DNA of 64,000 nucleotides from Vespula vulgaris (taxonomy: Eukaryota; Arthropoda; Insecta; Hymenoptera; Vespidae), in contig NC_066588.1 in the NCBI RefSeq assembly GCF_905475345.1, positions 9,571,001-9,635,000 on the forward strand, given 5' to 3'. The notes under the pieces are model-generated. The model was not told where the DNA came from. It was given only the letters and a program-made list of their open reading frames with translations, and did not search any database. A program made the position numbers and the translations under genes. Positions 12,241 through 25,800 of the stretch are shown here, one piece after another. Each line of letters begins with the position of its first letter. Within the stretch, counting starts at the first letter, position 1.

Positions 12241-12715
12241 AATACGTATTAAGATACGTATTAAAATAAAATACGTAAAAGAGAAAGAAATAATATTACG
12301 AAAAAAAAAAAGATTTGACGAAAGATTTTCGATGAATCTATATTCTTTACTACTGTGTAATAAAGAAAGAGAAATGTTTGTTAATTTATGTATATAAAAA
12401 GAAAAGAATATAATATTACGAGAATAAATTTTATAATATGTTTTGCTACCTAGCAATATGAAAATAGATATAATTTCCAGAAACAAATTTTTTGTCGTAT
12501 TCTACAGAATCAATTATATAGTATGAAAATGGTCAAAAAAATTGTCATTTGTCAACATTCTTTAGTTAATTTCTCATGTACCTTTGGGAAATAAAAAGAA
12601 ACAACTATCTAATTACATTAAAGGGGAAATTGTTCATCCTCGTACGTTCTAGCTAAAAAATTAAAATCCAGGAAGCTTGGTCTTCCAACAGGACCTCGTG
12701 GGGATGAATGCCACC

Positions 12716-12751
12716 TATAAAAGAGTGACGTTAACGTTACCTACGTCATTC
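12716..12751 (+). promoter_or_regulatory. Orphan TATA promoter candidate
   Basis: TATAAAAG at 12716-12723 is followed at the expected spacing by an initiator-like TCATTC (12746-12751). The interval contains the palindrome ACGTTAACGT and ACGTCAT. A short ORF starts about 20 bases after the predicted start site. No longer gene follows. Confidence 0.35.
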
Positions 12752-12768
12752 GTTCAATAAACTTGTAA

Positions 12769-12888
12769 ATGGCAAGTTGGTACCATATAGAAAGTAATCG
12801 TTATTTGTATATTTCATACATCTCAAAGAAAACTTTTTCAAGCTATTCAAACGATACAAACAATTTTCCAAACAGTAGTCATTTGTAG
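12769..12888 (+). CDS. Small ORF (39 aa) behind the orphan promoter
   Basis: ATG to TAG, 40 codons, starting MASWYHIESNRYLYIS and ending NNFPNSSHL. It is the first ATG downstream of a TATA/initiator pair, which is the only reason to list it. Composition is Ser/Tyr/Asn-rich with no signal peptide or domain. The transcript could equally be non-coding or not exist. Confidence 0.2.
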   Translation: MASWYHIESNRYLYISYISKKTFSSYSNDTNNFPNSSHL

Positions 12889-14957
12889 AAATTTATTAAT
12901 AGTTATTAGTACAAAATTTATTACAAAATTTCAATATTATAATATAGAAATGAAACTGATTTGCGTGATTTATACCATCTTAATTATTATTTTGTTGCTT
13001 TGTTGACAAAGTGCTCCAAACGCATTTTACATCCAAACACATTTTACATCGTTTAAATTGTGATGTTTCTCCGTGATGAGTTCTACGTGATCTTTTTATT
13101 TAAAAAAAAAAATGTTTTCTTTTGATCGTAGCGTGTTACTGTAGCTGCAAGTATAGACAAAATACGAACTACAAGTGCAAACACTGTTTTCGTTATGACT
13201 ATTCACCTCTAACTTTATAATGGTTTGATTTAACAATGAGTACAGGCGTAATCTCGAACGATTTTGATAAACAAGATCTTATTTTAAAAATGAAAAATCA
13301 AGCGCGGGCATGGCTTTTACGAATTTTTGAAAAAACTAATTTTTTCGAAAAATATTGTCTCAAAAAATTGTCTTTTTGAGAATAGTTTATGTACAAAAAT
13401 AAAGCTTTTTTAAAAATTCGACAAAGCCATATTTTCGCTTAAACTTTCATCTTTAAAATGAATTCTTGTTAATCAAAATTGTTCAAAAATTACGCCTGTA
13501 CTCATTGTTTGCATAAACCATTATAAAATCAGGAATGATAAACAGCCTTAAATATGAATTATTGTGATCGGTTAAAAAAGGATATTAAAAAAGAAGTTCA
13601 TATAACTTTTTTTAATTCTTGATATGCTTGTTTTGCTATGCTAATAAGAAATTTTGTTTTCAGAATTTGTGATATCTACGATAAACTCAGATATTATTTT
13701 ATTTAGAATTAGTATTTAGACAGCGTTATCGATATCTTACCGACCGATTTAGCATAAAGATGATTTTATGCAGAATTATATATTTACATATTTATTATTA
13801 TTATACTAAAATATTTCGTCTCAAGCACGATACATGGTTGAGGTTTAAAGAAATATTTTTGAACTTCTTTTTTTTCGAGATAATATACCAAACATTCGAA
13901 TGAATTATTAAAAAATATGAAAGAAAATGAAAAATTCTTGATTTTAATTTAAATAAATATACTTTTTCGTAACTTATAGTTATGGAATACTTTTATACAT
14001 TTTACTTGGCATACATTTTAGTGTGTTTGTTTTACTTTCACATGTACCTTTATTCAATCCAGTTTCAGTAGTACCCGCAATTACCATATCTCATATATTT
14101 GGCACCTATGATTTAAAATGAAATTATGAATTCAATTGAACTTTAAAAAAGAGAAAGTACAAAATTTATATCTCGATTCTAATAATACAAAAAACGTTCT
14201 ACATTTCACATAACTGGAAAGTTTTATGTTCATCTATATAAAAATTTAGATTTATGTGTTTGGAAGATATTACAGTAAATCTAAAACAATAATAAAGAAA
14301 TTAGATTTTCTCGAAGAAGAAATCGTTTTATCATGTTATCTAATCCAATTATTTATTTAAATATAATTACCTAATTCAATCAAGATATATTATATCCAAG
14401 TATTTATAATCAAAAAATAAACATTTTCAAAATCTGCATTTCCGATGTAATCTAATCGAAATTTCAAGCAATAAAACGAAGTTTACGGTAGGACTTTTAA
14501 TCGCGATTGCGAATACCTACGTGAATGTTAGAATAACGGTGACTCTACTCTAAAATCCAGATTCCTGACGTTCCTGGGGTGACATAAGTTAACCAAGAAT
14601 TCTAGCTATTCATGCTATGTGAAGAAAGGTCAGTTCTTGCTTACGAATAACAGGCCGTCACAACATCGGCAGCTACATACACTGCTCTCTAACATAACCG
14701 ATCTTATATTCAAAATTTTGAACAATCAAACAAAGTCCATAGTGAAGTTTTTAATCATGTCCGCGAATACCCACACCTGTGCTTGCCGACACGCATGGGA
14801 GTGTTTTTTCTATCTTACCTGTATACCCATATAAAAATCGATGATGAATCGAGCCATTCGACAATACATCGGATTCACGCCGATATATAAATTCTTGCCA
14901 AGCAACTGTCGCCACTTGATCACAGATGAATTCATTTCCTCGTTGATTCAGTCTGAC
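12889..14957. other. Intergenic DNA with one palindromic element
   Basis: No supported gene. The plus-strand open frame at 14619-14834 has no domain. A weak internal similarity links 14474-14525 with 14730-14785. The palindromic element at 13190-13550 is listed separately. Confidence 0.45.
13190..13550. repeat. Palindromic MITE-like element, copy 2 (best preserved)
   Basis: The two halves are inverted repeats: ACAATGAGTACAGGCGTAAT near 13232 pairs with its complement near 13490-13510; ACAAGATCTTATTTTAAAAATGAAA pairs with the AAAATGAATTCTTGT block; and TTTATAATGGTTT pairs with AAACCATTATAAA at the other end. No coding capacity. This is a non-autonomous foldback or MITE-type sequence, also seen at 8.6 and 17.1 kb. 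Confidence 0.7.
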
Positions 14958-15300
14958 GAATAAGAAGAAAAGGAGAGAAGTAAAAAAGGAGAGGAAGAGA
15001 AGAAAGAGGAGATAGAAAATAATAATGAGAACAGAAAATTAGTAGGAAAGAGAAGGTTAATTAGAAAAAGACAAAAGAAAGGAAGAAAATTAGTAGGGAA
15101 GAAGAGAAGAGGAGAAAGGAAAAAAATTAGTAGGAAAGAAGAGAAGACGAGAAAGCGAAGATGAAAAAAAGAGAAAGCGAAAGTAAGCAGAGGAAAAGAA
15201 GAGAAAGCGAATATGAGAAGAAGGAAAAAAGAGAAAGCGAAGATGAGAAGAAGAGAAAGCAAAAATGAAAGGAAAAGAAGAATCATGAAATTCAGAAGGA
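14958..15300 (+). repeat. GA-rich low-complexity tract with degenerate short repeats
   Basis: Purine-rich on the plus strand and built from reiterated AGAGAAAGCGAA-type units, most regular at 15120-15270. The long minus-strand open frames over it (14948-15343 and 15090-15440) are Phe/Ser/Leu runs produced by the repeat and are not credible genes. Such polypurine tracts can form triplex (H-DNA) structures. Confidence 0.8.
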
Positions 15301-16689
15301 GAAATGGATCTCGATATCTCGAAGACCAAAAATAGAGTATCAAAATCGAGCTTGATTTTATAGAAAAAATTACCTGCTCCAGACTTCCTCCAAGGGTTCC
15401 ACCAGAAAGCTCTACACAATGTTGAAAGAGAGCTGTCCAAAGGCCCTCACCTAAGAGCTCTATTCATGAGTCCCACCCGACACTTGTTAATAAAAGTACA
15501 TAAAAATAAATAGGAAATATGTAGGTATGATGACGAGCGTAAGTGCGATAAAAAAAGTTTTTTCTACATTTTTCTAAATAATTATTTTAGAATTCTACTA
15601 TATTTAATCTTTAATTTAGTTGAAATTAGACTGAAAAAATTTTGGAAAAATCTTGAAATATGCAACCATTCGTTAGGTAGCATTTGCATTTCATAAAATT
15701 TCGATATATCGCAAATACTACCGATCCAGTTTTCAACACGTGGAGGTTGCTGCATCTGAAGATTCATTTATGATCTCTCGTACAAAAATTTAAAACTGTT
15801 TCTATTCCCCACGATTTTGATTTGATAGTACTACAAGATCTATTTCTTTTATTAAAACATTCAAAATTTCAAATAATTATAAACGCTTTTAAACAAGAAA
15901 ACCTTATCCTGATTTAATAAATTAATAAAAAAATAAGAAATTATTCACGAGTAAATCTGTGAAGAAATTATTCGTGGTCATTCAATACTCTTCTATTAAT
16001 TAATTACAACCAATCACTCGTGACGATGCAGAAATTTCATTTTCAACATGAGTGAGAGATTTAAAAATTCATTTATTATTTAAAATATTGTTCAATTCAA
16101 AAAACTTATCTACAATTTAGATTGAAATTGAGAATGGATGATTCGTAACTAGTTGAAAATGAGATAGATCGACATTGAAGTTGGTTGAAATCTTTTTCAT
16201 TGATGCATTGAGTCTAATATATAATAGTTATTTTTTAATAGACGATTACTGAAGTTAATTCGGTAAACTTTACTATCTTTTATAGATACAGTCCGTACAA
16301 CTATTAAAAAAACACTGTGCAAAAACTGTCTCTAACGACTACATTGCATGCAGTTAATACAAGTTTACTTGTTGTTTAAATTGCGAAACATGAACGAACA
16401 AACACGAACTTCTACTTTGCTATTTTGATTTTGATTTTAAAGGTACAAATACTTGATTACGTTATTGCTACGCGTGTGATTGCAACGAAGTTTTGAAACA
16501 GAAAAATAGATACAAAATAATTAGTATCATTGTTACAATAAGAAAAAATCAAAAATATTAAAAAAATGTTTGATATAAAAATATTACTTATTTTAAATCT
16601 CTGTTGTTGTTGTATGATGAGCATCTTGCTATAAGATAATAAAGAACCAACTCCAATTCTATTTGGCAATTGTATGAACTATTATTATA
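15301..16689. other. Intergenic DNA, no supported gene
   Basis: 15360-15480 is clearly more GC-rich than its surroundings and ends, on the minus strand, in a plausible donor (GAGCAG|GTAATT at about 15373). It may be an isolated exon or an old repeat. Nothing else could be supported. Confidence 0.35.
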
Positions 16690-17028
16690 TTATATTAGAC
16701 GTAAAGAATGAAGAATTGAAGAGAAGAACTAAAGACGTATTTTCTTATTTTTACTATAGAATAAATTTTCAAAAGCTTATTAAAATGCTTGATGAAGTTA
16801 TTGCCGCGTTTTCATGTAAACATCAAGAAACATATTTCCGAATTTGGAATGGATCGGAAAATTATCGGAATGGAAAATTAATGGAATGGATCGGAAGTAT
16901 CGGTTTACGCATGCAAACAGAAAGCAATCGATTACTTCACGAAAACAAAACACACCATATTCAAGCGTTTATATGAAAATTAATAATCGTGGTATAAGCT
17001 TCTTCTCCTTTACTGCGAAGTTCAAAAG
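16690..17028 (+). repeat. Duplicated block in the 3' flank of FAS copy A
   Basis: Matches 37105-37395 in direct orientation (shared landmarks GTAAAGAATGAAGAATTG, AAAGACGTATTTTCTTATTT, TTCAAGC near the end). It marks the outer 3' limit of the duplicated FAS unit. The open frame at 16674-16976 is disrupted in the other copy, so coding is unlikely. Confidence 0.75.
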
Positions 17029-17074
17029 GTATTGGTATATAAAACTTTTTTCATGAAAAATGGCGAAAATAGCA

Positions 17075-17390
17075 TTTACGTTAACAACGAGTCCAGGCTA
17101 AATTTTTGATCTATTTTAATAAACAAGATCTTATTTCAAAGATGAAAGTTTATATTAAGACATAACTTTCTTAAATTTTTGAAAAAGCTTTTTATACATA
17201 CAACTATTCTCGAAAGAACACCATATTTTTACACAATCTTTTTCAAAGAAAATAAAGCTTTTTGAAAAATTCGGAGAAGCTATGTCCTTGCTTCAATCTT
17301 CACCTTTCAAATGAGATTTTGTGTCAATATTGTTCCAAAATGACTTTTATACTTATTGTTGGCGTAAACTATTATAAAACCAGAGGTGTT
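17075..17390. repeat. Palindromic MITE-like element, copy 3
   Basis: Same family as the elements at 8.6 and 13.2 kb: AACAACGAGTCCAGG and AATAAACAAGATCTTATTTCAAAG on the left, GAAAAAGCTTT/AAAGCTTTTTG in the centre, and ACTATTATAAAACCAG at the right end. Non-coding. Confidence 0.65.
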
Positions 17391-18143
17391 GAGGAAATAT
17401 TAATATAATAATTTTAAGTTTGAAATATTTATTTATTATTACATTTTGGTATTATTTTTGTATAGTTTTTTTTTTCAAATATTGTTCTGATCAATGCTAT
17501 AAAAGGAGAAGCTACAAAATGAATGTCAATTTAATGTGTGTATAGGAAAGATCTATTCGAATTAACAAGTAAAAAAATATTTATCTAATTCTACACTTTC
17601 AGAATTTAGATTTTCAATGGTACTTTGAATCTTAAATTTTATATGGAATATTGCTTTAATTTATAAATAAAAATTAATAAATTCTATATATAAAATCTAC
17701 ATATATAGTCATGCGATGTACGTAAAATGTTGCATTGTGCAAAAGTGGCTGTTCACTTTGACACAACCAATCAGCATTCTTTCAAATTCGTTTGTGTTGT
17801 TAGAGATTATAATGAAACTTCATCGTCACGATAATTACACCTAATTAGATTTCCAATTGACATTGTTGATAGAGCGTAGACAACAAATCGAGAAAAAAAA
17901 TTCATGTGAAAAATAATTGTATACACGTTCATGGATTTTTGTCATGTTTTTCATCTTTATTTCTATAGGTATTGAATCGTAGTAATTAATTGTCTTAGTT
18001 TAGACCAGCAAAGTATTCGTTTGGAGAGTTCATAAATCATATTGTAAACATTTCAATATGTTGTGAGGACAAAACTATAAGAGCACGTTGACCGCGTTTC
18101 TCACACCTGACTAGCAATGTAGTCTAGCAATGTAGTCAAAGTC

Positions 18144-18173
18144 TCCTAGCAAGGAGACTCTGACTATCATTCC
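18144..18173. other. Short perfect hairpin
   Basis: AGTCTCCT, loop AGCA, AGGAGACT: an 8-bp perfect stem extended by GTCA/TGAC after one mismatch. It directly follows a tandem duplication of 13 bases. Function unknown. Confidence 0.6.
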
Positions 18174-19838
18174 TTTTTAATAGCTAGAATAACAGACCTA
18201 CTGGTCGCGCTGAATACGAAGCTATCAAAAATTTTCCCGAAAATATCAATCGTTACGTTCTCACAAATAAATAGGAAAATGTAATTAATTAAAGTATTCC
18301 GTGAAGATCGTGAGGTAAATGCGAAATAAAGATCATTTTGGGAATAGATATTGTAACAATATTTGGTTGTTGTGAGGGTCCTATTCCATACGTTACTTGT
18401 TTAATGGCCTCTAAAAGAGAAATAGCCCGTAATGTTTATCAAGATTTGTGTGTCTTGGAGATTTAGATTTGATAAAATGAATTTAGAGTTGATGATTGAT
18501 GAAAATATCGAAGCTGGAACAAAGGTGTTTTATCTATGCGTTTTCTTCGCGAGTATCCGAAAAGATCTCAAGGACAGATTTTCTAGATAATGATAAATGG
18601 TTCTTAAGAGAAAATATTCAGGATTACAGACGATATTTTTGTATAATAAATGAAAAAATTACATTGTACATTAAATAATAAATTACAAAAATTAGTGGTG
18701 GGCTATTGCACAAAAGGCATACTACGCATATATAAGGGTCCATCTAATTTCCTTGTTGTTGGTAAACCCGTTCTTTTAAATTATATTGTACTACCGGTTA
18801 TAACAGAGCTTCTTTTTTAATTAATTAATATATTTGTTTTATCGTATATTCTTATTTTATATACCAAATTGTCAAAAACGCTATTTCCACGTAATGGAAG
18901 TACGAGTATTCGCAAGTCGGAACATTATCTCGTTTAAAAAATATCTGCGAATATAAAACCTAGCATTTTTCTGCGGACGCTTTCTATTATCAATTTTTTG
19001 CTTACATTTTCGCAATATCTATACTTTTTTCGTTTATTGACGATGCTCTAATTAATAATATATCATTAATTAATCACATACGATTGTATTTTCTCTTATT
19101 GTGATTTTCATATTATATTTCGACATACATATAATCGTACATACATACATATATAGATATCTATTTAACGACACATACGTATGCACGCAATTGATTTTCT
19201 ACTATACTAATATCAATCTAATATTTTTTAGCCTTTCAAGAGGTCTATTAATAGAAAAAGTTTTACGCAATATGTTAGAAATATAGTTAACGTAAGTTTT
19301 TTTTTATGTAAATGTAAGTCAATCTCTTTTTACATATATATATCATACAGTGATTCTCTTAATAGAGAGAAAAAAAGAGCATTAGGATATAGGATATTAC
19401 GATATATATAACACCTTAAAACTTCCACCATCAATTGTGAAAACATTTCTTGTTTATGAATTTATAATCTAGAACAAGCACCAAAATAAAAAGCAATCGA
19501 GCGCAATAAAACTTTATTATAAGTATATAAATATGTATATATATATATACGTATACATGTATGCCCTATATTATTTCAAGAAGTTAGGAAGTACTGCCGA
19601 AAGTACGTACAAATAATCAAAGATCGATTCAGAGCTCGGCCTACACCAGCTACCTAGATATATTCACACCTGATATTACTTCATTCGTTATGATTCCTAC
19701 AGCTTTTCATATATATTATATATAATGTTTTATAAGCTTGATTAAATCATTTTGTCATCCGCTTTATATCATCGAAATCAATCATACATAAGTCACTAAC
19801 AGAGCGTATTATTTTTTTTTCTTTTATTTTTATTAATT

Positions 19839-22800
19839 TTACTTAAGATCACTTTTAAATCCGTCAGCAAACTGGATCAATTCACCATTAATTGCCATTG
19901 CAATTTTCATATCTTCTAACATCGCGACATGATCGCCATCAACAATGTGAACATCCACTTTGGCTTCAGTAATCTGAAAATAACAGCATTTTCAAGTAAA
20001 TTCATATCATGATCTATACAAAGTTTTAAAACTTACATTTTGCAATCCATAATCATATTCAGCATTCCGTACAGACGGTAACAATGGTTTGAACAATGTA
20101 ATTGGTGCACTTATATATGGCATTGGTTCTGGGTTATATTCCAAAGCTGCATGCAATCTGACATAGAGAGAATGAATAGCATTTTTTTGATTCCTCTTAA
20201 AAAAAAATTCTTTTTGTTCGAGAGATAACATATTAGAAAATACATTCACTTTCTCATCCCACGAACTACATTTTCTTAATTCAAATTCAAGCTGCAAAGT
20301 AATATGGAAAAATTAGTATGAGACTTACGAAGAAAAGAAAAGAAAAGATGTCTTTTACGAAAATAAGGTCGAACCTCGGTATTATTAATAGATGTAAATG
20401 CATTCAATGTAGCAAGCAAAATATTGCTTTCGAATTCTTCCTGTGATGACGAATGCAATTGTTGCTGTATAAGAGTTTTAAGATGCTGAGGTGCCCCATC
20501 AATCAATATTAGCCGGCCATTATATCCTTTGGCTTCTAACTTCCGCGTAAGTTCAATAGCTAGAAGCGATCCAAATGAAAATCCGACTAATATGAAATCA
20601 TTTCTATCCGGAAGTTTCTCTAATATGTGCTGTAGTATACAAAGTTATATACGACATTAGTATGCAATGTTCAGGAATATTCAACCTAATCACATATTTT
20701 TTTGTAGTGAAAGAATATACCGGTAGAAATAAATTGGCCATCTCTTGAATAGTCTTTAATTCACAATTCGCAGCTAATTGAAAACAAGTCGCAGGTGACT
20801 TAATTTTCGATTCAAATGTTTTGAAAACGCTAGCATATCCTTCGATTCCTGGTAGAAAGAATATCTCTTTTCGACCTGCCTCTGGATTAGTTTTAAGAGG
20901 AATGGTTATTTCGGTGGAGAGATTTTCACTGAATAATTGCATCAACATGTTTCTACTGGCTTTACTGGCTGATAGTTCTTCTTTTCTGCCAATTTTACTA
21001 TTACTATTATCTGTCAGCTTATTATTCATTTCCATTAGATTAGAATAATTTAAGCTCCGAATATGATGCGTCGTGAGATATATTTCATATTCACGCCCTA
21101 ATATATCTTGTATTTCTACAGTCATCATAGAATCCATACCAAGTTCAGCCAAAGTAGTGTGTGGTCTGATATTCTTCAAGTCATTAATACCTGCAATCAT
21201 GAATACGGACTTTTAAGTAAATAAATATAAGTAAAGACGTTTTATCATAGATATATATGTACATCAGTATAATCATCAAGATCAATAACAATATTAATTG
21301 GACGATATATACCCATAATGTTGAAGACAGCATCTACAACATTATTCACATCCCTCACTGCTCGTTTTTCAGCAACTAATATACTAGAAACTACAGCTTT
21401 ATCCTGTACCAAAAATCTATTCAGTTCTTCTAAACATGATGATAATTTTTGCTGTAAGGTACCACCGATAGTAAGTTCTTTATCATCATTCTGCATGTCA
21501 GCAACGAGACCGACATCTCCAATTGCTCCCCATTGTATAGCTAATCCAGGTAAATGTTCTTCAACCCTTTTCTCACATATTCTCTCCATAATGGAATTCG
21601 CCATACCGTAATTCGTTTGTCCGGCGTTTCCTCTTCCGCACGAGACAGAAGAGAAAACTACGAAGTGTCGTAGATCTGGACAAAGCTTTCTAGTCCACTC
21701 GTCCAAATATCTTGTAGCCCATGCTTTTCCTTTGAAAGATTCTTCAAAAGTTTGGGGTGTTTGGTTTATACAAATACTATCTCTCAAAGAGACCGCAAGA
21801 TTGAATATACCATCGACTGGACCATAATCTATCGCGCTTTTCAATATCTGCTCGCAGCTTTCTCGTTTAGCCGCATCGAGGCCCACAAGGATCTTAATAT
21901 TCACGCCATATGATTCCCATATTTTGATTCTCATGCGTTGATAACCATTCTTTACGCCATTCCGCGAAGTAATCACAATATTTTGAGCATTTCGTAGAAT
22001 TAACCAATCTATTAGTTCCAAACCAAAACCACCCAAGCCACCAAGAACTATATAACTTTTATGGGGAATACATGTATAAGAAGGTTCAGCCAAAATGGGT
22101 GTATTCAGTGGTTCATTCTCTTCGCGGATCTTTATAAGGACCTACGACATATAAGAGGGATTTCAGATTACAATTTAAATTGTTAAAACAAAAGTATATT
22201 CCGACAGCGAATGTCAACTTACTTTACCCATATGTTTTCCAGTTGCCATGTATCTAAATGCTGTCTCTACTTGACATTTGTCGAAGACTGTTCTATTAAT
22301 CGGTTTGATAGCATTCTCCTTAAGAAGTATGTTAAATGTTGAACTAATTTCGTTCTTGACTTTGTCATTCATGTATAAAATTTTATCTAACATTATACCA
22401 TGAAAACTAATACCCTTCATAAATATTCTAGTGCTCATTTGATTATTAGCTGTTAAATCGAACTTTCCAATTTCTAAAAATCGTCCTCTATAGGCCAAAC
22501 AACGCAGAGATGCTTGAAATTTATCTTCCGCCAAAGAATTTAGAACGATGTCTACCCCTGCACCATCGGTTTGTTGCAAAATCATTTTTTCGAAGGTAGT
22601 ATCTCGAGAATTTCCAATGTGATAATCATCAATACTAGGAAATGTCTGCTTAATGAATTTACGCTTTTCTAGGGAACCGACCGTAGTAAAGACTTCACAG
22701 CCTTCACGAAGGGCTAAGTTAATTGCGGCTTGCCCTATTCCACCAGAACCAGCATGGATAAGGATTTTGTCACCCTTCTTCATTTCTCCGTTAATGTAAA

Positions 22801-25800
22801 GTGCAGCTATGCATGTGCAATATACACACGGTACTGTCGCTGCATCCTCCAAACTCCAACTATCAGGTATAGTCCAAGAAAAAGTTTCGTCCAATTGACA
22901 AAGATTCGATAAACATCTGAAAAAATATTATTTATTTGATTTACTTGCTGCTTTTAATATTTTACGTACGAGATTTGATAATAGTTTGCATAATGAGTTC
23001 ACCTGTTGCGGTTAACTCCCATAACCCTACGTCCACTAATACTTTTACCACTATATTCATATCCAATTACACAATCTACATCTTTTCTATTGCCTTCTTC
23101 TTGTGCTATTTTACCGGTTGACAACATCACATCTTTAAAATTCAATGATGCATAGTGAATCCTAACAAGATCTTCATTTTGATAATCCTTCATAATACCT
23201 CCTTCAATCCAACGTATCGTACTTAGATCTCCGCGTGTCTGTTTAAAAATATTTTTTTTTATTGTATGCTACTATTAATATGATAAAATATTTTCACTCA
23301 TACCACTTGATTAATAATGGCGTGATACGTGAGTTTCGGCTCGCGAGATGGAAGTAGCTGATGCCTATATGATCCCCAAATATTCCCTGGTCGTAAAACA
23401 TTAGTAACGAGATCCGTTTCCAGTTGTTTGGAGAACAATGGTAATTTCAAAGAAAACTTCGGGGCTTGAAGATCTTGAATTAAAACAGCTCGGAAGATGT
23501 TGCCACCTGGTTCTTTCTGTAAGCAATTAATGAATCCTAAGAGACCCGACTCCAAGTTTCCTTCTTCAACGAGTATAACTCTCGTGTTGCTGATATCATT
23601 TTCTTCTTTTCTTTTAAGTACAGCTTGTACTTTTTGCAACCAGTTAAATTCATTACTCTGAACGTTAACAATCATGGTCTGTTCCGGGATTTTATTTATC
23701 TTTTTTAAAAGTATCCAAGATTCCTCGAATGTACATTTTTCTAAAACTATACGTAATTGAAATTTCTGCAAAATAGATAGGTCTAATTGTGTGTTTTTTT
23801 TTTCACGAGATAAAAGGAAAGCTGCATTTTTTGTAAATCTTAGAAGTTTTTTCAAACTATCCTTTTCTCCGTTCTTCAACAAACCATATCCAATAGCGAA
23901 TGGCGCGGTATCACCCGTTTTTACCATATTTGGTTCTAAAACAGTGATATTTTTCGGAATATCTTTTAATTTGTTTCTCGATACGAGTATGTTAACATCA
24001 GCTTCTACCAAAGGCGAATTCTTTAAAATATCTAAGATCATTGGAGAGACGAGTTTTTCTGTTGAGATATTGTCCTCGTCGGTAACAAGTTCGATTGTCT
24101 TCATCTTAATCATTGGTATATTTTCAAGAGTGATATGCACGGATAACGTTAATATTTCTCGTAATGACGTTTCCTTCTTGTCACGATAAGCGGTGAATTT
24201 ATATTCTTCGATAACTGGATCACTGATAGGTCTTTTTTTGGCAATTTCACTAATTCTAAGTTTATGTATTTCCACACCAACCGCCGCAATCATATCGACG
24301 TTTTTGAAAAATTGTACAGGTATATCTAAAATAAAAAACAGAGATTATGAGTAACGAATAGTAGGGAATCCCGTGTATTAATTCACATTGCATTGATAGT
24401 AATTGTTTTTACATTTTTTAGTACTGGACACATTTTGTAGGTATTGTTGATGAGCATTAGTATCTATTACTAATTTTTGAATTCCAGTCGGCACAAATAA
24501 ATCTCTAGTGTCTAAATTGAAGATTTTCATCTGGAATATATTATCAATGTAAGCTACCCAATTCCCTTTCCATTCTATGTGTCCTTTCTCTCTCGAAACA
24601 GACGCACTGCGTATGCTTCGGAAAAGGCCCTTATATTGATAACCACGCAACTTAAATTCTTTATATATATCTTTTCCCTCTAATTCTTCTGTTTCCTTGT
24701 CAAAATTTCTCTTGTTCGAATGATTGAGTATCATCTCTTTCGACAAGTTCATTGCAATTCGAATCTTTCCGGTAACAATAGTTGCACCTCCTTCGACAAC
24801 TTCGAATTTACCGCTACCTATTTGTTTGTTGATCGTTATATATTCAATTGTTTGAAAAATAATTTATATATGGCAGGCAACTATTACCTTTCTGAATCAT
24901 GACCATCATTTCGACTTTCCCCACTTTTGGGACGATAGTAGCTCGATTGAATTTTACATTTTCCATGACAATGGATATTTCTGTATAGAGCTGACCCATC
25001 ATCATTCCGAATGTTTCCCATATTAAACATAAATATCCTGCTGCAGGAAATAAATTTCTGCCATCAATTACATGACCTTCTATGTACCTGAAATCTTCGT
25101 CTACTATTGCTATTGCCACCATTCTTTTTCCAAATATAAGCTTCTCATGCAATTTGAAATTTGCTATATACCAGTCGTATGAATGTTCCCATCTAAACAT
25201 AATATGATACTGAACTTTTGCTTGAATTTTAAATAATTTTCGATTTCTTAGCTACTTTCGATGCAAATAATTCTTACCTAACGAGTGGAGATATCATTGG
25301 AGTACCACGACTGACCGGATATTTTACGGATGGATATAATTTAGCAAGGTCTAACTGCAAACCGACATTATATAGTTTCCCTAATCCCTGCAAAATACTT
25401 TTCAAGTTATCTTTGGGATCGCACAGATTTAACGAAATATTTGTTCCCATTGTTTGCCATGATTGGCCAATAAGCTCTTGTAATTGCCTATACGGAGCAA
25501 TATCAATGCAAATAGCACTATTAGGTACAAAGAGCGAGGTTTCCTCGAAAAGTACAGGTCTCAATATATTATTTGTAAAATACTCAGCGGACGAAAATTG
25601 TGCACTAGAAGTCGACCACTGATTGCATAATACTGATGTACTCAACCACTTACGACTTCGTGGTTTTCTTTCTGGTATCACTTTCTTTAAATTTGCCAAA
25701 AGATTGACTTTGACTGTAGCGATGTAACGGCTATGATAGGGTATTCCTTTCCCCGATAATATTTTCACAGCAATTTTCGTTGTCTGCAAAACAAAAATAT

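Larger units (their letters stand above)
17029..19456. other. Non-coding 3' flank of copy A, missing from copy C
   Basis: Absent from the equivalent place in copy C, where the flanking blocks abut at 37395/37396. Its right end resembles the flank of copy D near 51475-51545, which suggests that C lost the segment. It contains palindromic element copy 3 and, at 18117-18175, a direct duplication of TAGCAATGTAGTC followed by a hairpin. No gene seen. Confidence 0.5.

Noticed and set aside
14948..15440. Phe/Ser/Leu-rich minus-strand ORFs that look like membrane proteins
   Set aside because: They translate a GA-rich low-complexity tract, with overlapping frames of equal apparent quality and no conserved feature.
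16674..17056. Plus-strand ORFs of 70-100 codons in the 3' flank of copy A
   Set aside because: The duplicate at 37105-37395 is interrupted by stops and indels, so coding constraint is unlikely.
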